Positions 1 through 12,900 of a stretch of DNA of 64,000 bases are shown here, one piece after another. The notes under the pieces are model-generated. The model worked only from the letters and a program-made list of their open reading frames with translations. It was not told where the DNA came from and searched no databases. Within the stretch, counting starts at the first letter, position 1, and every line of letters begins with the position of its first letter. The stretch is from Rallus limicola. Lineage: Eukaryota; Chordata; Aves; Gruiformes; Rallidae. The DNA is taken from the NCBI GenBank assembly GCA_022605955.1, contig JAKCOZ010000001.1, positions 15,182,146 through 15,246,145 of the forward strand, read 5' to 3'. Both the position numbers and the translations under genes were made by a program.

Positions 1-3000
1 TTGGTAGGGCTGAGTTAATGTTAGGCCTAATAGAGTTGTGTGTCTAAATTTTCTCTCAGGTGTCCTGTCAGGCATGCTTTATAAAGCAACAGTTTGCCTG
101 GAGTCTGAATCTTTTCAAAGCCTCCGTCTGAGAGATAGTGTGGCTGTTAGAAAGATGGGATATGAATTTGACTTTGCCATGTTCAGCTCAGACTTGCATA
201 TCATGTCAGTGAATTTCTGTGTTGTTCGGACATGCTCGAGCTCCAAGTCACCAGTGAAGGCAATAAGCCATTGTAATCACTGGAATAGCGGCCATTTGGC
301 TTCAACATGTAAACACTGACATATAAACATTTCCATTGGATGGAGAAGTTTATCAGCAAGATGAGATTTCTGCATTTCTTAGGGATGACACTATTTTTTC
401 TTCAGAAAATCTAGGACAGTAGAGTTTTGCCTACGTTGACTGTATGGTGAGGGGCAAAAGGAGAGTTGCAGGAATGTTTTGGTTATGCTATAAGCAAAGA
501 ATAACAAAAGCAGTTTAACTATGGAATTCTGCCAGAAAATGTTTCAGTTATCAGATTAATCTTTACTCATTCGCCGCAGTATGGAAAAAAGCAGTAAAGA
601 GCTTGTCTTCCATTACAGTTTTAAGGCTGTTCTGCTAAATTGTTGTGAAGTCTGACTTGTTATTTTGAAGGTGGGGTTTGTCAGTGTTTTCTGTTGTTCT
701 GTCTTCAAGCTGGATTGAAATTCTGTGGGGTGACTGCATAAGGATAATGATATAAATACATTATACCTGCAGCATCCCTTAGCTTGGTGGCACACACATT
801 TAAAAAAAAGTTGATGACTTTTCATGCCTGTTGCAAGACAGTTTATTTCCTACTTGGGATTGAGATGACTAAGCAGTAAATCACAGGATGCAACACTTTA
901 ACCACCTGCCAAAATTGAGCAGGAACTTCCTTGACAAATAGGACTGAAAACTCTGAAGTTGGCCTTTTATTGGCATCAGAGCATCTGGAATAAAATTGTA
1001 ATTCTTAGTAGAGAAAGAAAGATAAATATATACTGTCCTGGAGGACGAGTTACGTGTAAGAGAACAAGGATCTCTAGACACCTGAGAAGGCTAATGGAAG
1101 TGCTGGAAACTCAGAAGAGGTAAATAAACTGAGGCAAGAAAGTTATTGAAATAATTTGTCCTGTTTTCTGTGTGTTTGCATGCACACATGCACACATGGG
1201 CTTTGCTGAAGGATAGTGCTAAGTTTTTTCAAAGATGCCAAAAGTCTCTGAGTGTATGTTTTTATTTACATATATATAAATATGTGCAATCTTCACACAT
1301 ACACTAAGAAATAAGATTTCAAGGTTTTACATATTGTGTCAGGTAACATGTCATCCATCCTGGTGTCTTGGTTTGGCCAGCTGCTGGTAATGAGGGCCTC
1401 AGAAGTATGGAACTGGGGGTGTACAGAGACGTTCTTCCCCCTTCTGCCTGGTATTTTCTTCAGACTTGGAATATTCATCAGTTTGAAGTTTTCCAGAACA
1501 AAAATGCTGAAGAAAATACTTCTTGTCTGATTTTGGGGTCCTGCTACTGTAAAAGACTAGCAGATGCCCTGTACCAGGTAGCAGGACAGGCAGACCAAGA
1601 AATGGCAGTTGGAGCTGTTTTGACTCAAATGAGATTCAGGAGAACATGGATTTTAAGTGCTGGAAATTTAATGCAGAAGCATGATGATTTTCAGGTTTAT
1701 CAGTGCTGTTGCAATCTTGAATTGGAACAGACTATCTATTGAACCAGTATTACTGGAATTTAGGGATTGACCAGCAGAAATCTTACAATGAAATGGATCT
1801 CCATGCATTCATGTGTGAAAAGCGGTTTTGGGGTGTCTGTATCTCAAACCCTAAACCAAACCCTAAATTAAAAAATTCTGCTCAAAACCAAACAATACCA
1901 AAAGTTTGCACTGGATTTAATATGTGGATAAATTTCAGTCACTCATATTTTCTGATTTTAAAAAAACACCATCACAAGCAGACATTCCATACCTATATTT
2001 TGATGTCATGTGCTTAATGCTGTCAGAAGAAAGCTCCAGCAAAATTGTTTTATCAGATTATATAGTAAGGTACTTTGTTCATCAAGTTGGAATATTGAAC
2101 TCTTAATAGTGGTTAATTGTTTACTAGCTTTGTGGAAGACCTTCCATGACTTCTTGAGACCTTTTTGCCTTTTAAGAAATCTGGGATCTGCAATTCTGTG
2201 CAAAGCATGCAGTGAGTATATACTTGGTTTTGTAGCTTTGCATCAATATCGTATTTTAATTGCAATTGTATCAGTTTGGCTGCTTTATGAATGAAAATAT
2301 AATTTCTTGTTACAGGTTCTCACATCAAATTAATTGTTTATATGATTGTAAGTCTAGATATTGACTTGATGACAAATACTGTAAGTGGTGGCAGAGTGAC
2401 ACTGTGGTAGAGCCGTGATTAATGTGTGCTGACACATTTCATTCAAAGAACTCTTGAAGCATTCTCTGAAAGGGATTGTAAGGGAAACTTCTAAAATAAC
2501 AATGTCCTTACTTTTAAAATCTGTATTGGTATTGTAAATCCCTTCACCTGCAAGTTGTTAATTGAAGGAGTTGACTGAGTAGACACGCAGTTTATTACTT
2601 CTGGCTGCTTCTGAACAGTGTTGTTCTTTTAGTTGTTGGGGATCAGGATGCTCTCAATTTCTGTGATATGTTCATTATCCAAGTGTCTAGCTGTGGTCAT
2701 TGTTTCTTCAGAAGAGATTAGTCAGTCTTACTCCTTCTGAGTTAAAGTAGTAGACAACTCATTCTATGTTTTTTCCTTTTTTTTCCCTTCCACTTCAGCT
2801 GTGTTCACGATTATGTCCTAAATCTGTCCCGTATCTGGTCTGCAGTTTGTATTTGGGAAGGTGCCTGAGTTTCTTTTATTTTCTCTTATTGACAGAGTAT
2901 CATGGCATCTCAACTGCAGTTCGGTGCTTCTGGTGTCTAGAAAGTCCTACCATCTGAAAAGCTCAGAGGAGGAAATGGAATGGAAACCTTGTGTAAAAGC

Positions 3001-3788
3001 CTTTATATGATCATGTGTTGTGGGGTTGGGTGGGTTTTTTTTGGTTTTGTTTGTTTTTAAGGTGGCTAAGGAAGTACGAGTAAATCAAGTTCTGACTCCT
3101 CCTATTGCCGTTTGGGACAGTAGTGTTCCAGAGCCTATGAAGTGATTATTTTCCAGTCAGTACTGCTATGCGTTCTTGTTGAAACTGTGTTGCCAGGGAA
3201 AAGTGGTGTGTTCCTTCAATGTCTTTATGAGTTTTTGAGGTGTACAAGATGGTTGCCTCCTCCCTCACCCCTGTTCTAAAATGGGCTTCCCATTTCAGCC
3301 TTGACAAATCTCTGAAATGTACTCCTTTACCTTGCCTTGTTTTTGTTTGGATGTATAACATGGTATAATAAACTAGTCATAACAGTCTCCAACTTCTGGT
3401 TTACAATGTTTAAGAATTATGTCAGTACAAGAAGGAGGATTGAGTGTATCATTTGGTGAATATTCTGGTTTATTAATCTCAAACAATGCATTCTTCAGAG
3501 CTGACAAACCACTAGGCCTTAAGTAAAAGTTGTGCTCTACAAGTAGCATAGATATGTGTATACACGTGTGCAGTCTTTGTGGTGTTTCAGTCCAACTTCT
3601 GTTGTCTGTGCCAAATGAATTAAAAATTATATGAAAAAAGAATCCTAGATAAAGGACTTTGCTCCTTACTCTTAAAGGAGAAAATGGCCTGGGTTTTTGT
3701 GGTGTAGGTTTGGGGTTTTTTGTTTTGTTTCGGTTTTTTTTTTTTCTTTTTAGATCTGTAAGTATATGTGTCCTGTTTTCCCTTCCAG

Positions 3789-3852
3789 TGACTGAGGAGA
3801 GAGCTGCTGGCATGGAAGTGAGCTGGGTTTGTCCGTGGGAACTGTGAGTAAG
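3789..3852 (+). other. Possible small untranslated exon (weak candidate)
   Basis: A pyrimidine-rich acceptor ending in cccttccag (AG at 3787-3788) is followed after 64 bases by AAG|GTATGT, a good donor; an alternative donor GTGAGT lies at 3844. Joined to the MRTFA exon at 14344, the MRTFA frame runs back to a TGA near the start of this exon and contains no ATG. The exon could therefore only be 5' UTR or an in-frame non-AUG extension. It holds an ATG at 3812 opening an 11-codon reading frame closed by TGA. Short acceptor-donor pairs of this quality occur by chance in long introns. Confidence 0.15.
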
Positions 3853-6800
3853 GTATGTATTGTGTTCTCTTCACTGTCTTTAGTCTGTACCTTTTCTTCT
3901 TATGTGCCGAACTGAAAATTGCTTGTGGTCACTAACCATGAGGAACAGTAGTGTGTTAGAGATGGAATATTTTGAAATTGTATTAGCGTCAGGTGTGACA
4001 GCTGTCCAGCACAGACTTCACCGTCTGTGTATAAATGGCAAAACTGTGCCCTTGTCACTGCTACCTAACAGTTAGTCAGACTTGTGACAAGTTAGCTGGT
4101 GCTGCCTTGCAAACTTTTTTCAGTGTACCAGTATTTGGCTCCCTAGACTGATTGATTCCCCTATATAAATGCAGACAATTGAATTTATGCAGTGAAATTG
4201 TAATGTCTGCAAAACTAACTGAGCATGCCATGATACAGTAGCACTGAAACGAGAGGGTGATGCGTTTTTTTTTTGGTGCCAGGCTGAACCTTACAGTAAA
4301 GCATAGAAAATGTTTTTACCTATTCTAGCACCAGAGCAAAAGTCTCTGTTTAGATATCATTGCTTCAGAGAAAGAAGTAGTGAAGTTTTGTTTCAGTATC
4401 CTTTGAATTGGCCCAGAACAGCAACAGTACCGATTCCCCCACCCCTGCACCATGTTCTTCACTCACATTCATTAGATTTACATGCTAGGGAGCTCCTCTT
4501 GAGTACTTACTACTTCTTTTCAATAAATTGATTAGCTTAGTACAATAATATTGATATGTGCTTCCCTATTAGTCACTGAAGAAAATGACTGCTATTTTTC
4601 AGCAGTGGTGTAGTTTGAGGCTGGAAAGTCAGCTCTTTTAGGGCTACAATGGAACGGAAGATCTGGTAACTCAGGCTCAGTTGCTGAACTTTCCACTTAA
4701 ATGAGTATCATGCTAGGTAGCTGTGTTAGGAGCTGTTACTAAATTCAGATAAATTTTGATTCCACACCCAGTGTCCATTGACAGGGAGGAGAGTCAAAGT
4801 CACTTCAGATTGTTAATTTCTGTAGACAGTTTCAAACTGTCATGACTAAAGAATGTGACTGGGGTCACAAAACTGTTTCAGGCTTCGGTGTCACACTCTA
4901 CCTAACAAAGTAACTGAAAGCAGTCATTTTTCAGTTGGCCCCGTTCTTCTGTTGCATGGGTTGGTGGTGGGTTGGTTTGTTTGTGGGGGTTTTTTGTTTG
5001 AGATTTTTTTTTTCTGTTTTCTTTTGTTTGCTTAGATTTATTTTTTTTTTTGAGATTTAAAGAACCTGTGGCTGTGCAGGGTTCAGATTGCTAGCACAAT
5101 GGGAAAACAAGCATGTTTCCAGCAGAACAGAAAGCTGACATGACTGACTTTGTGGCTGCACAGACACTAGATTTGAAGCAGGGAGGTAAGAATTTCAGAC
5201 TGAGGTGAGGCAATGCAACAGGGACTTACACTCTTAGACACAGTCTGTGATCAGACAGAATTAGATAAAACATAAAACTACTTCCTCAGCCACACAAAAG
5301 TAAGTTGCCAAAAAACTTCATGATCTTAAGTTTTGCGGTTGTGCCTGCTGTTTTGTGCTGACGTGAATGCTTGTGCCAGGAACTGAACTGACTGAAATTT
5401 TAATATTTTACCTTTGGTTTATTTACTTTTTTTCTTCTATTTAAAAAAAAAATATTATTTTTCAGTCTAGATTGTTTTCCTGAGGTATCTTTCCTTCCTG
5501 TTCTTGTCCCAAAGTTTGTGTCATCTGTGCTTGAAAGCCTATTGTTTCTTATGAGGTCTTATTTCCACTCTTCATTTATCCAAGAACTTTCTTGCCCCAG
5601 TCTTCTCTAAATTCATATTCTTCAGGAGTTCTTTCGTACTTTCTCAGTCCTTCAGTTTTCCTGCCGTGAATTTTCCAAGTCAAAGCTCACATCTGGCTGC
5701 AGATCGTCAGCATTCCCTTTTCTAGTTTGCTGCAGCCTCCCTCCTTCCATCCGTTGTTGGCACTCATTGCCACATGCCTTTGCTGCTGTCTGAATCCAGT
5801 GCTGCATTTGTTTCCTTCTGAGGGGCAGGGAGGAATGCTTTGCCTCTGACATGAAGCAAATTTTAAAAAATGCATCAGCCAGCAATTGCATGGAATCCAG
5901 TCAGAAGGTGGTGGAAAACAGACAGTCCGGTTCTAAACACCCTGGAGTTCACCATGCATTTCTTTGGCACCAGTGCTGCCTTTAACAGCTTGCTCGTTTT
6001 CACAGCTCCCTCTGTTTTGCTGGCATAGCTGTTTTTGTGGCCGTGGTGAGCCACTCTGAGGAACAGATCCTCGTGGAAAGAAGTGTTTTTTTCTAGATTA
6101 TTTTTCATCTGGCCCAGTACACGTTGTCTCTGTAAGATTTATGCTGCTTTCACCATGAGGAAGGTATGAGAGTGGGAATGTGTAGCAGACTGCTTAAGTT
6201 GGCACCGCTGCTAGATGTTTAAGTGTGGTCTTTGACATTACTGTTAAGTTGATCTTTCAGTGAGCTGCTGTTGCAAAGGCTGGTGAAACCTCTATGCAGC
6301 TGTGCATTCCTGCTTCTTCCTTTGCATCAGAGCAGCCACAGGGCACATCCAGCTAGCTGACTGATCCTGTAGAAAATGGTTTCTAATCTTTGCGGAGTTA
6401 ATCGTCTGCTGATTCAGCTGACCTGAGTCACCCTGTGGGTGCACAATCATTAGATCAGACAAAAGGGGAAGCAGCAGGAACCAATAGCTCAGTAGCAGAA
6501 GGCTGGATTCCTCTTTTAATTATGATGTTGAGCTGTACCATGACCAAGGCCTAAAGTATACAAGTGTGCTCATTGATGCAGGACCTGAACATTGCATCTT
6601 TTTCACTCTCTTCTTTGAACTTCAGTAGAAATTGTCATTTCTTCAGTAGCTATCATCTTTAGTCTGACCAACTAGGTGATTAATTCAGCACACTGAGAGA
6701 GGTATGATAGAACTATGTGTCTGTAAACTGCTTTACCAGTTTAAGGCTCAACATCCTGTCAAATTAGAAGTATGTCTTCCTTGTTCATGCTTTGAGCTTA

Positions 6801-8287
6801 AATAAGAATTTCAGAAATTGCTAGGGAGTTAATTTTTTTTGAGCAAGTTTTGTTTATTATAAATATCATTGTGATTTGCAAACTAGCTTTGGTATTATCA
6901 GCTCTTCTGTCTACCCAGAGTTCTGTGAGCTTGAAAGCCACAAAATTCCTCCAAATACAGATGAAATAATGAAAAGTATTTCTTAAAAAACATCTGGAAT
7001 GCCAAACTAAATTTCTTAGCCTGCTATTTGTGGTTTTAAGAAATGGGTGTTTGATGATGATTTTTCAAAACCTCTTAAAGACTTTCTATCACTGCTGGAC
7101 TGAATGAAACAAATGCTGGTGCCCTTGGAAGGAAATACTTAGTGCTTGAGAAATATGATTCTTGATGAGCGGTTGTTAAAATCATGTGTGAGGCTATGCT
7201 TGTCTACAGCAGAAATTATGCAGTTGATATCTTTGCACTACTCGTGTTCTTTGTATCTTTTCCCCCTCAAGTCCTAACTTCTCTCTACAGCTGTTCATGC
7301 CTTTTGTCTGATAAAATTTCTTGCCGTTTTCTTGCTGGCCTGAGCATGTCTTTTTCACTTTGTACTGATAGATTTGCTAGAGGCCGTTAGTGGAGAGGCT
7401 TCTGATGCTTCTGGTGACGCTACTGGCACAGTGCACATACAGATTCCGATTCACTCATCCGGGTTTTGCCAGCATCTGTGTTCACATGTGTTACAATCTT
7501 TACATTTTTTATTGGGGCATTGTAGGGTAGTGGTTTGCGATCATGATAAAAAGAACAGTTTACACCTTCAAATCACTGGTTCTAACCCAGGACAAATTTA
7601 CTTTTGTCTTTTTTTGCCTTGCCCCTCCCTGCCCCCAATTACTGTGAAAGTAAAGGAAGTTGATGACTGGTTCATTTTGCAGAAGACAAATGCATGTGGA
7701 ATACGTGTGTTAAAATTCCGTAGTCTAAGAAGATCTGCCTTTAGTGGTCTGCATAGCTTGGTTTCTTAACTTAGGGTAGTTCCTCAGTAGCCAACTGTTA
7801 TATTTTCAGGTACAGTCTTTGTGATGCTTGCCTTGTTGCTTACTGTATTGTATGTACTTTATGGACAGTATCACCAGTTTAACTCTTAATTAACTGGAGA
7901 CACAATTCTGCCAATGGTTGTGTGCCTTAGTTAAGCTGACTGACAGAAAACGAAGTATTTCTTAATACAACCTTGGAGGTCTTTCTGTTGGTGACTTTTC
8001 TTCGATATCTAAAGATAAAAGAGTTATCTCTCACTCTTGATCACTATAGCTTTTCAAGCTAATGTGATACTTTGGCATCCATCTGCTGCAAACTTTATTT
8101 CTGGATTATTCTTTTGATTTGTGATGACCTGGGGTGTCTAGTTTCCTGTGAGTGTGTCATGGCATTGTCTTCTCACTCATTTCAAAGATTTATCCACTTA
8201 AAAGCACTTTGCCCCAAGACTGCCTCTTCTGCTGGTTGGATGATCTCAGCTGGCATAATCATTTAGCAGAAGCCTTAAGTTTAAAAT

Positions 8288-8301
8288 AAAAAAAAAAAAA
8301 A
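8288..8301. repeat. Poly(A) run, 14 bases
   Basis: Uninterrupted run of A. No recognisable retrocopy precedes it, so it is treated as simple sequence. Confidence 0.9.
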
Positions 8302-8477
8302 CCTGTCCTCTCAAAATAGCCCAGCTGCGCACACATGCTGTTGCTGTTAGGTGCTGGAGGTTGCTTAGCAATTCTTAAATTGGTAGGAAATTGCTATTAC
8401 CCTGGCAACTCAGCCCTAAAATGCAAACAGGGAAAGTTGTTTATAGAGGTGTCCTTGGCTGATTTGGGAATTGTGCC

Positions 8478-8495
8478 TTTTTTTTTTTTTTTTTT
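8478..8495. repeat. Poly(T) run, 18 bases
   Basis: Longest T run in the window, followed by a short C tract. It is one of eleven T runs of 11 or more bases on this strand, against three A runs. Confidence 0.9.
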
Positions 8496-8632
8496 CCCCT
8501 GTGCCTCTCTCATTTTTACTTACTTGTTTTTAAATCCCTTTTGTATGTTTTACTTTAGTTACTGAGGTTTCATGTTAGGGAAGGTGGTACTGTTCTTTGG
8601 TTCATTTAAGTGGGGACTATTAAGATCTTGAC

Positions 8633-8692
8633 TATCATAGGATTGTAGGGGTTGGAAGGGACCTTGAGACATCATCAGGTCCAACCCCCACA
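8633..8692 (-). mobile_element. CR1 retrotransposon, 3' tail fragment
   Basis: The + strand reads tatcatag...ggttggaagggacctt...aggtccaacccc, the reverse complement of the 3' end of avian CR1 with part of its ATTCTATGAT-type tail. Only about 60 bp is present, an extreme 5' truncation typical of dead-on-arrival non-LTR insertions. It lies antisense to MRTFA. Confidence 0.9.
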
Positions 8693-9540
8693 TGACTATG
8701 CCATATGAATATTGACAAAATCAAGACAACTTGAATATGTGAAGACCTAGTGCATGTGTCCATGTTCAACTTGAATGTTGGATAAATTAAACTATATAAC
8801 AACACTTTAAGGTGACATTGCTACCAAAAGTAACCATACTGATTTCTTTTTTGTTGCTTTTGTTGCCTCCCTCAAGCTAGCCCAAATTTTTGTGTGGCTG
8901 GGTGGCAAGCCAGATCAGGAACTAATGCAGATTAAAACTAGTAGTTTGTGTGTGTGTGTGGCCAGGTCAAATTTAACACAGGTCAGTTCCTTGATCTGGT
9001 TCAGCCTGTGCTGGCTCACAGGAGGTGAGGAATGAGCAGCCTGGACTGTTCTTTTGTTGGCAGTGCCAATTTGGTGTCTAACCAGAGGATGTGGTCTTAT
9101 GATACAGATAAGTTAATCTAAGGTGATCTCTTGCCAGAAGGGGTGGTCTTGGAATGCATGCCTTTGTTGCTTCCTTGTGCCAACATTGGTGCTTGTCTGG
9201 CCTTATAATGAGATGATTAATATAATGAAACTAATCCCTTGTCCCCCCCTTCCCAATTTTCTTTTCACTTAGCTCTGTGTACTAGCTTACTGTGGGTCAG
9301 GCAGGTTTCAGTGCTGTGTGTGTCTTGTCTGTTTTGTTTCTCTTTTATCTCTGGGCTTTGAGTTCCTTCAGTGATTGTGGATGAGCAGCTTTATGAGAAG
9401 TTTCTGTAAGTAGTTGTCATATGGTAAATGCAAAGCAGAATACCTTTTACATCAAGGAGTAAACGAATCAGGATTACTATGTGCTTGCTGTGATATGGTG
9501 TTGGGATTTCAAGAGGATGCACCTAAAAAGACATATTTCT
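8693..9540 (+). other. Non-coding interval between two CR1 fragments
   Basis: No gene is seen. It contains a (TG)7 microsatellite at 8947-8960 and a C-rich pyrimidine patch near 9243-9252. No conserved motif is recognised. Confidence 0.5.
8947..8960. repeat. (TG)7 microsatellite
   Basis: Seven perfect TG units following gtagttt. Confidence 0.9.
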
Positions 9541-9930
9541 GTGAGGACAGCTTGAGAGAGTTGGATTTATTCAGCCTGGAGAAGGCTTGGGAGAGACCTT
9601 ATAGCAGCCTTCCAGTACCTGAAGGGAACTGTAAGAAAGCTGGATAGAGAGAGAGCTGTTTACAATGGCATGTGGTGATTGGAAGAGGGGTAATGGTTTT
9701 AAACCAAAAGAGGGTAGATTGAGGTTAGAAAGGAATAGATTCTTCCTCCTGAGACTGTTGAGGAGCTGGCACAGGTTGTCTGGAGAAGTTGTGATCCTCC
9801 CCTCCCTGTCATTGTTCAAGGCCAAGTTCGATGGGGCTTTGGGCAGCTAGTGGAGGGTGTCCCTGCCCATGGCAAGGAGTTGAAAATAGGTGATCTTTGT
9901 GGCTCCTTCCAACAGCCTGTGATTCTAAAA
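9541..9930 (+). mobile_element. CR1 retrotransposon, 3' part in sense orientation
   Basis: The + strand carries the end of the CR1 ORF2 region and its 3' UTR. Recognisable blocks include ttcagcctggagaaggct, the stretch giving EKAWE in place of the usual EKRRL, the attcttcctcctgag block and the terminal ggctccttccaacagcctg. It ends in a decayed tail, tgtgattctaaaa. Stop codons and frame changes break the frame, so no functional reverse transcriptase remains. This is one of only two CR1 copies in the same orientation as MRTFA. Confidence 0.92.
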
Positions 9931-12900
9931 AGCTACTATGTGGAAGTTGCAAAGCAACTTAGTCTTTGTAGTTTGCAGGTTAGACAAAGATGATCTCTTA
10001 AAAAAATTCTGATTGTCTATGGTTCTTAATCTTACCACCTTTATAAAATTGATTTTGGCATCTTCGTCTATCTGACATTGAAGTTTCTTAGATGCCTCCA
10101 GAAGTGAATGAAAAAGATCATTTATATATTTAGGAGTAGTGTGTAATGTTTCTTTTGAGCAGCTCTATCGTCTTTCTAGTGTTGTGGCCCATGCTTGTAT
10201 TGTTGAAGCAGTGGTTTTGCGCTTTCTAGTGATGTAATTTGGGCACTCCTGGCTCCTTAGAGCCGATTGTTGCCCATTTGTTACGGTGACACAGCTGTGT
10301 GTATAGTTGGCAAGGGACTAGACTGGGGAACTGATTTTGCTAAATACCCAGAGAAAAAGGCTGTTTATCAGGTAAATGGATTCCCAGTTGAAGAAGGGGC
10401 AGTGTAGGGACCAAAATGGGCAGCTGGACAGTGGAGGACTTGAGGGGGACTTAAGCTGGTGTTGATGCTGTAGAACATCTGTGGGATCATAGCCATTCAT
10501 GTCCTGGAAGCAGATGGCCCAAAAGTAAAGAAATGACATGATAGAAAGCTTTTGTCTGATTAGGCCACAGACACACATCCTTGAGGGCACTCACCCCATT
10601 GAGGATAAGAAATGCTTGCTCTTAGAACTGTCCATCAGCTTCTGGATGACTCAAAGATCATGGTATGGCACATTTCTTTATGGGAAATTTTCTAGTCTGT
10701 TCAGAAGTGACAGGAAAGCAAACATTTTTAAATTTTAATTAGGTTCTAAATTTTAATGTGTGTAACTAACTGATTGATCATTTTACAGTGACAGTTATAG
10801 AGTGGGATAACTGTCTGGGAAATCTAAAAACAGCCTTACTGTTGGTTACAGAAAAGGATTCCATGCCTTTCACAGGACTTCCAAATAATGCAGCATGGAT
10901 GATTATAAATCCTCAAAGCATCTTCCAAATCCCTCAATGTCCTCATCAGAATTTTAATTGAAAACATTAAAATCAAACTCACCCAGTTATAGCTTTTACT
11001 GTAATCTTGTGGACCGGATGCATTTTTATCTATTTATTGTTTTTAAAGTGGGGATATGTTGCATGCTCAGGCTTGGCATTGCTCTGGGAAAAGTTCTTTT
11101 TCCATTAGGCAGTGGCTGGATGTTTGGATATATTCATGGTGTAAGCAGGTTCTCTGCCCTGTGCTGTCCTGGCACAAGTGTTTATGTGACTGCATGGCAA
11201 ACTGCACTGGGAACCTGATTTAGCTGGAGTGAACCAGGAGACTTGTCTTTTACACCTGGTTCAGTTTTCTCATTGGTTTGTTCTGTATCACATTAGATTC
11301 TTGTTCTGGCCTAAAATGGAAGGGGTAGATGAAAGAGAAGGCAGGATTCCCTAATGTGTGTAACGGTTCATCCCAGTTTAGTTTCATTTGAGCTGCAATC
11401 CTGCTTGGAGTAATAGAATTTTTTGAGATGCAATCAGACTGATTTTGTTATTTTTTTTGCATCTTGTGGCAATGTTCCCCTGTGCTGTGTCGGTTCAACT
11501 GTGGCTTGTATGGAGGAATCAATCCAGCTGAAAAATAACCTAAGAAAAACTGAATTTCAGCTGAATCAGCTTTCTGATAGAGTGTGTAGTGTGGGTATAC
11601 AAGCAGCACTGATGGCACAACACAAGATACAGTGGCAGGGCAAGAATGAATGTCAAGGCAAGGTTTGTGTAAACTGTGTTACCTTTGATGTGGGACAAAC
11701 ATTGAATGACATGCCAACTAGGATTAAGAAGTCTCATAGCTGTGTCATCTCCTACATGAGTTAGGAAACCTGCAGGTCTAGGTCCAACTCTAGTGATAAT
11801 CTAGCCCGTGGGACAATTTACTGGAGAAACTGTGGTTTATAATACCAGTACCAATGGACACCACTTGGTATAGTTTTGCTCAGAGTTACATAGCAAACTG
11901 GTGTGTAAGCACTGACCTCTTGCTCCACTCTCATGTAGCTGGCTAGGCTAGACTGCTTTTAATGTAGCTTGGTTCTGTGCTTTACATAAATGTTATAGTT
12001 TCCTTGGATTGGCTAATGTAGATTAGGGAAGTAGATTCTGCTTTACAACACTGTTGCTAAGCAGTGTTTGAAATGTGATTTTCCTAGTTTACGCAGATTA
12101 CAAATTCCTGTTGAAAAGAAAATCCAGTATGTCAGAAGTTCCTAGGTACAGTTGCTTACCTGGTTGAAGAAGATCCTGTGTATGTGAGAAATGTCAAAAT
12201 GTTTTTCCCCTTTTGTGAAGTGGACAGAAGTCTTTCTTTTCTAGGGTAGATTGAGAAGGGATGGTTGAGTGTCCTGCTATTCTGATTCCTTGTTGGGTGG
12301 GTGTTGGGTATGTCTGTCAACCATCTGTGGATTCAGGCCTGGCTGCACTTGTCCTCCTGCGTGATCGGAACTAACCACCATGTGCTACTAGGCATAAGTG
12401 TCTCCAGTATACCTCCTTTGACTTTGGCTCCTCTAAGATGGTGGCAGCAGTCCTTACCTGCCAGCCTCTGAACTGAGCAATTATTCTTCCTTTTAGCCCC
12501 TTTCCTCAGGCCTCCAAATTACAGGGACAGGGCCTGAGGCCAGTTATATTGGTTGTGATTTAACTCTTTCCAGCCTTCAGCAAGGGTTGCTTACCAGTTT
12601 ACCAGACTCTGTTACTCAGTGTTTTAAGGGTGTGTATTTCCAGGCTTTCTGTAGCTGTTGTAAAAAGGGCACAATCCCAATTTTTTCTTTTTGCAGATTA
12701 CCATTACAATTTGCTCTCAAATGGATATGAAGGATATTTGCTTTGGACAGGAAATATATCAAGGAGGGAGTAGGCACTTTCCACACAAGCTGTAACCGAA
12801 GTAAAAGCAAATACTTCACAGAGCTGTAAGCATTGGCTCAGTCCCTTGTTTTGTTGTAACAAGCATCAGCTTCAGTTGGTGGGTTTTGTTTCCTTTTCTC

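Larger units (their letters stand above)
1..8632 (+). other. MRTFA: Upstream non-coding sequence (presumed MRTFA 5' intron), first part
   Basis: No exon can be recognised with confidence. Open frames are all short and lack the composition and splice borders of coding exons. The sequence is A+T-rich with several G/T-rich low-complexity tracts on the + strand (around 3016-3060, 3690-3745 and 4960-5052), a 12-T run at 3734-3745, an 18-T run at 8478-8495 and a 14-A run at 8288-8301. One weak candidate exon is listed separately at 3789-3852. Assignment to a MRTFA intron or 5' UTR intron is inferred from the downstream exon starting at a splice acceptor. Confidence 0.55.

Noticed and set aside
1846..1866. 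Repeated ccctaaa words resembling plant-type telomere repeats
   Set aside because: Only two imperfect copies separated by unrelated bases; no array, and wrong for a vertebrate.
3373..3813. Minus-strand open frame of 146 codons
   Set aside because: It runs through the poly(A)/A+C simple sequence on that strand and gives a lysine-rich low-complexity peptide, with no splice logic or known family.
7524..7588. gggtagtggttt and cactggttctaaccc, reminiscent of hAT/Charlie transposon ends
   Set aside because: The matches are short and inexact, and no target duplication or internal similarity was seen.
8040..8301. Possible retrocopied gene ending in a 14-A run
   Set aside because: No recognisable coding sequence upstream and no flanking duplication.
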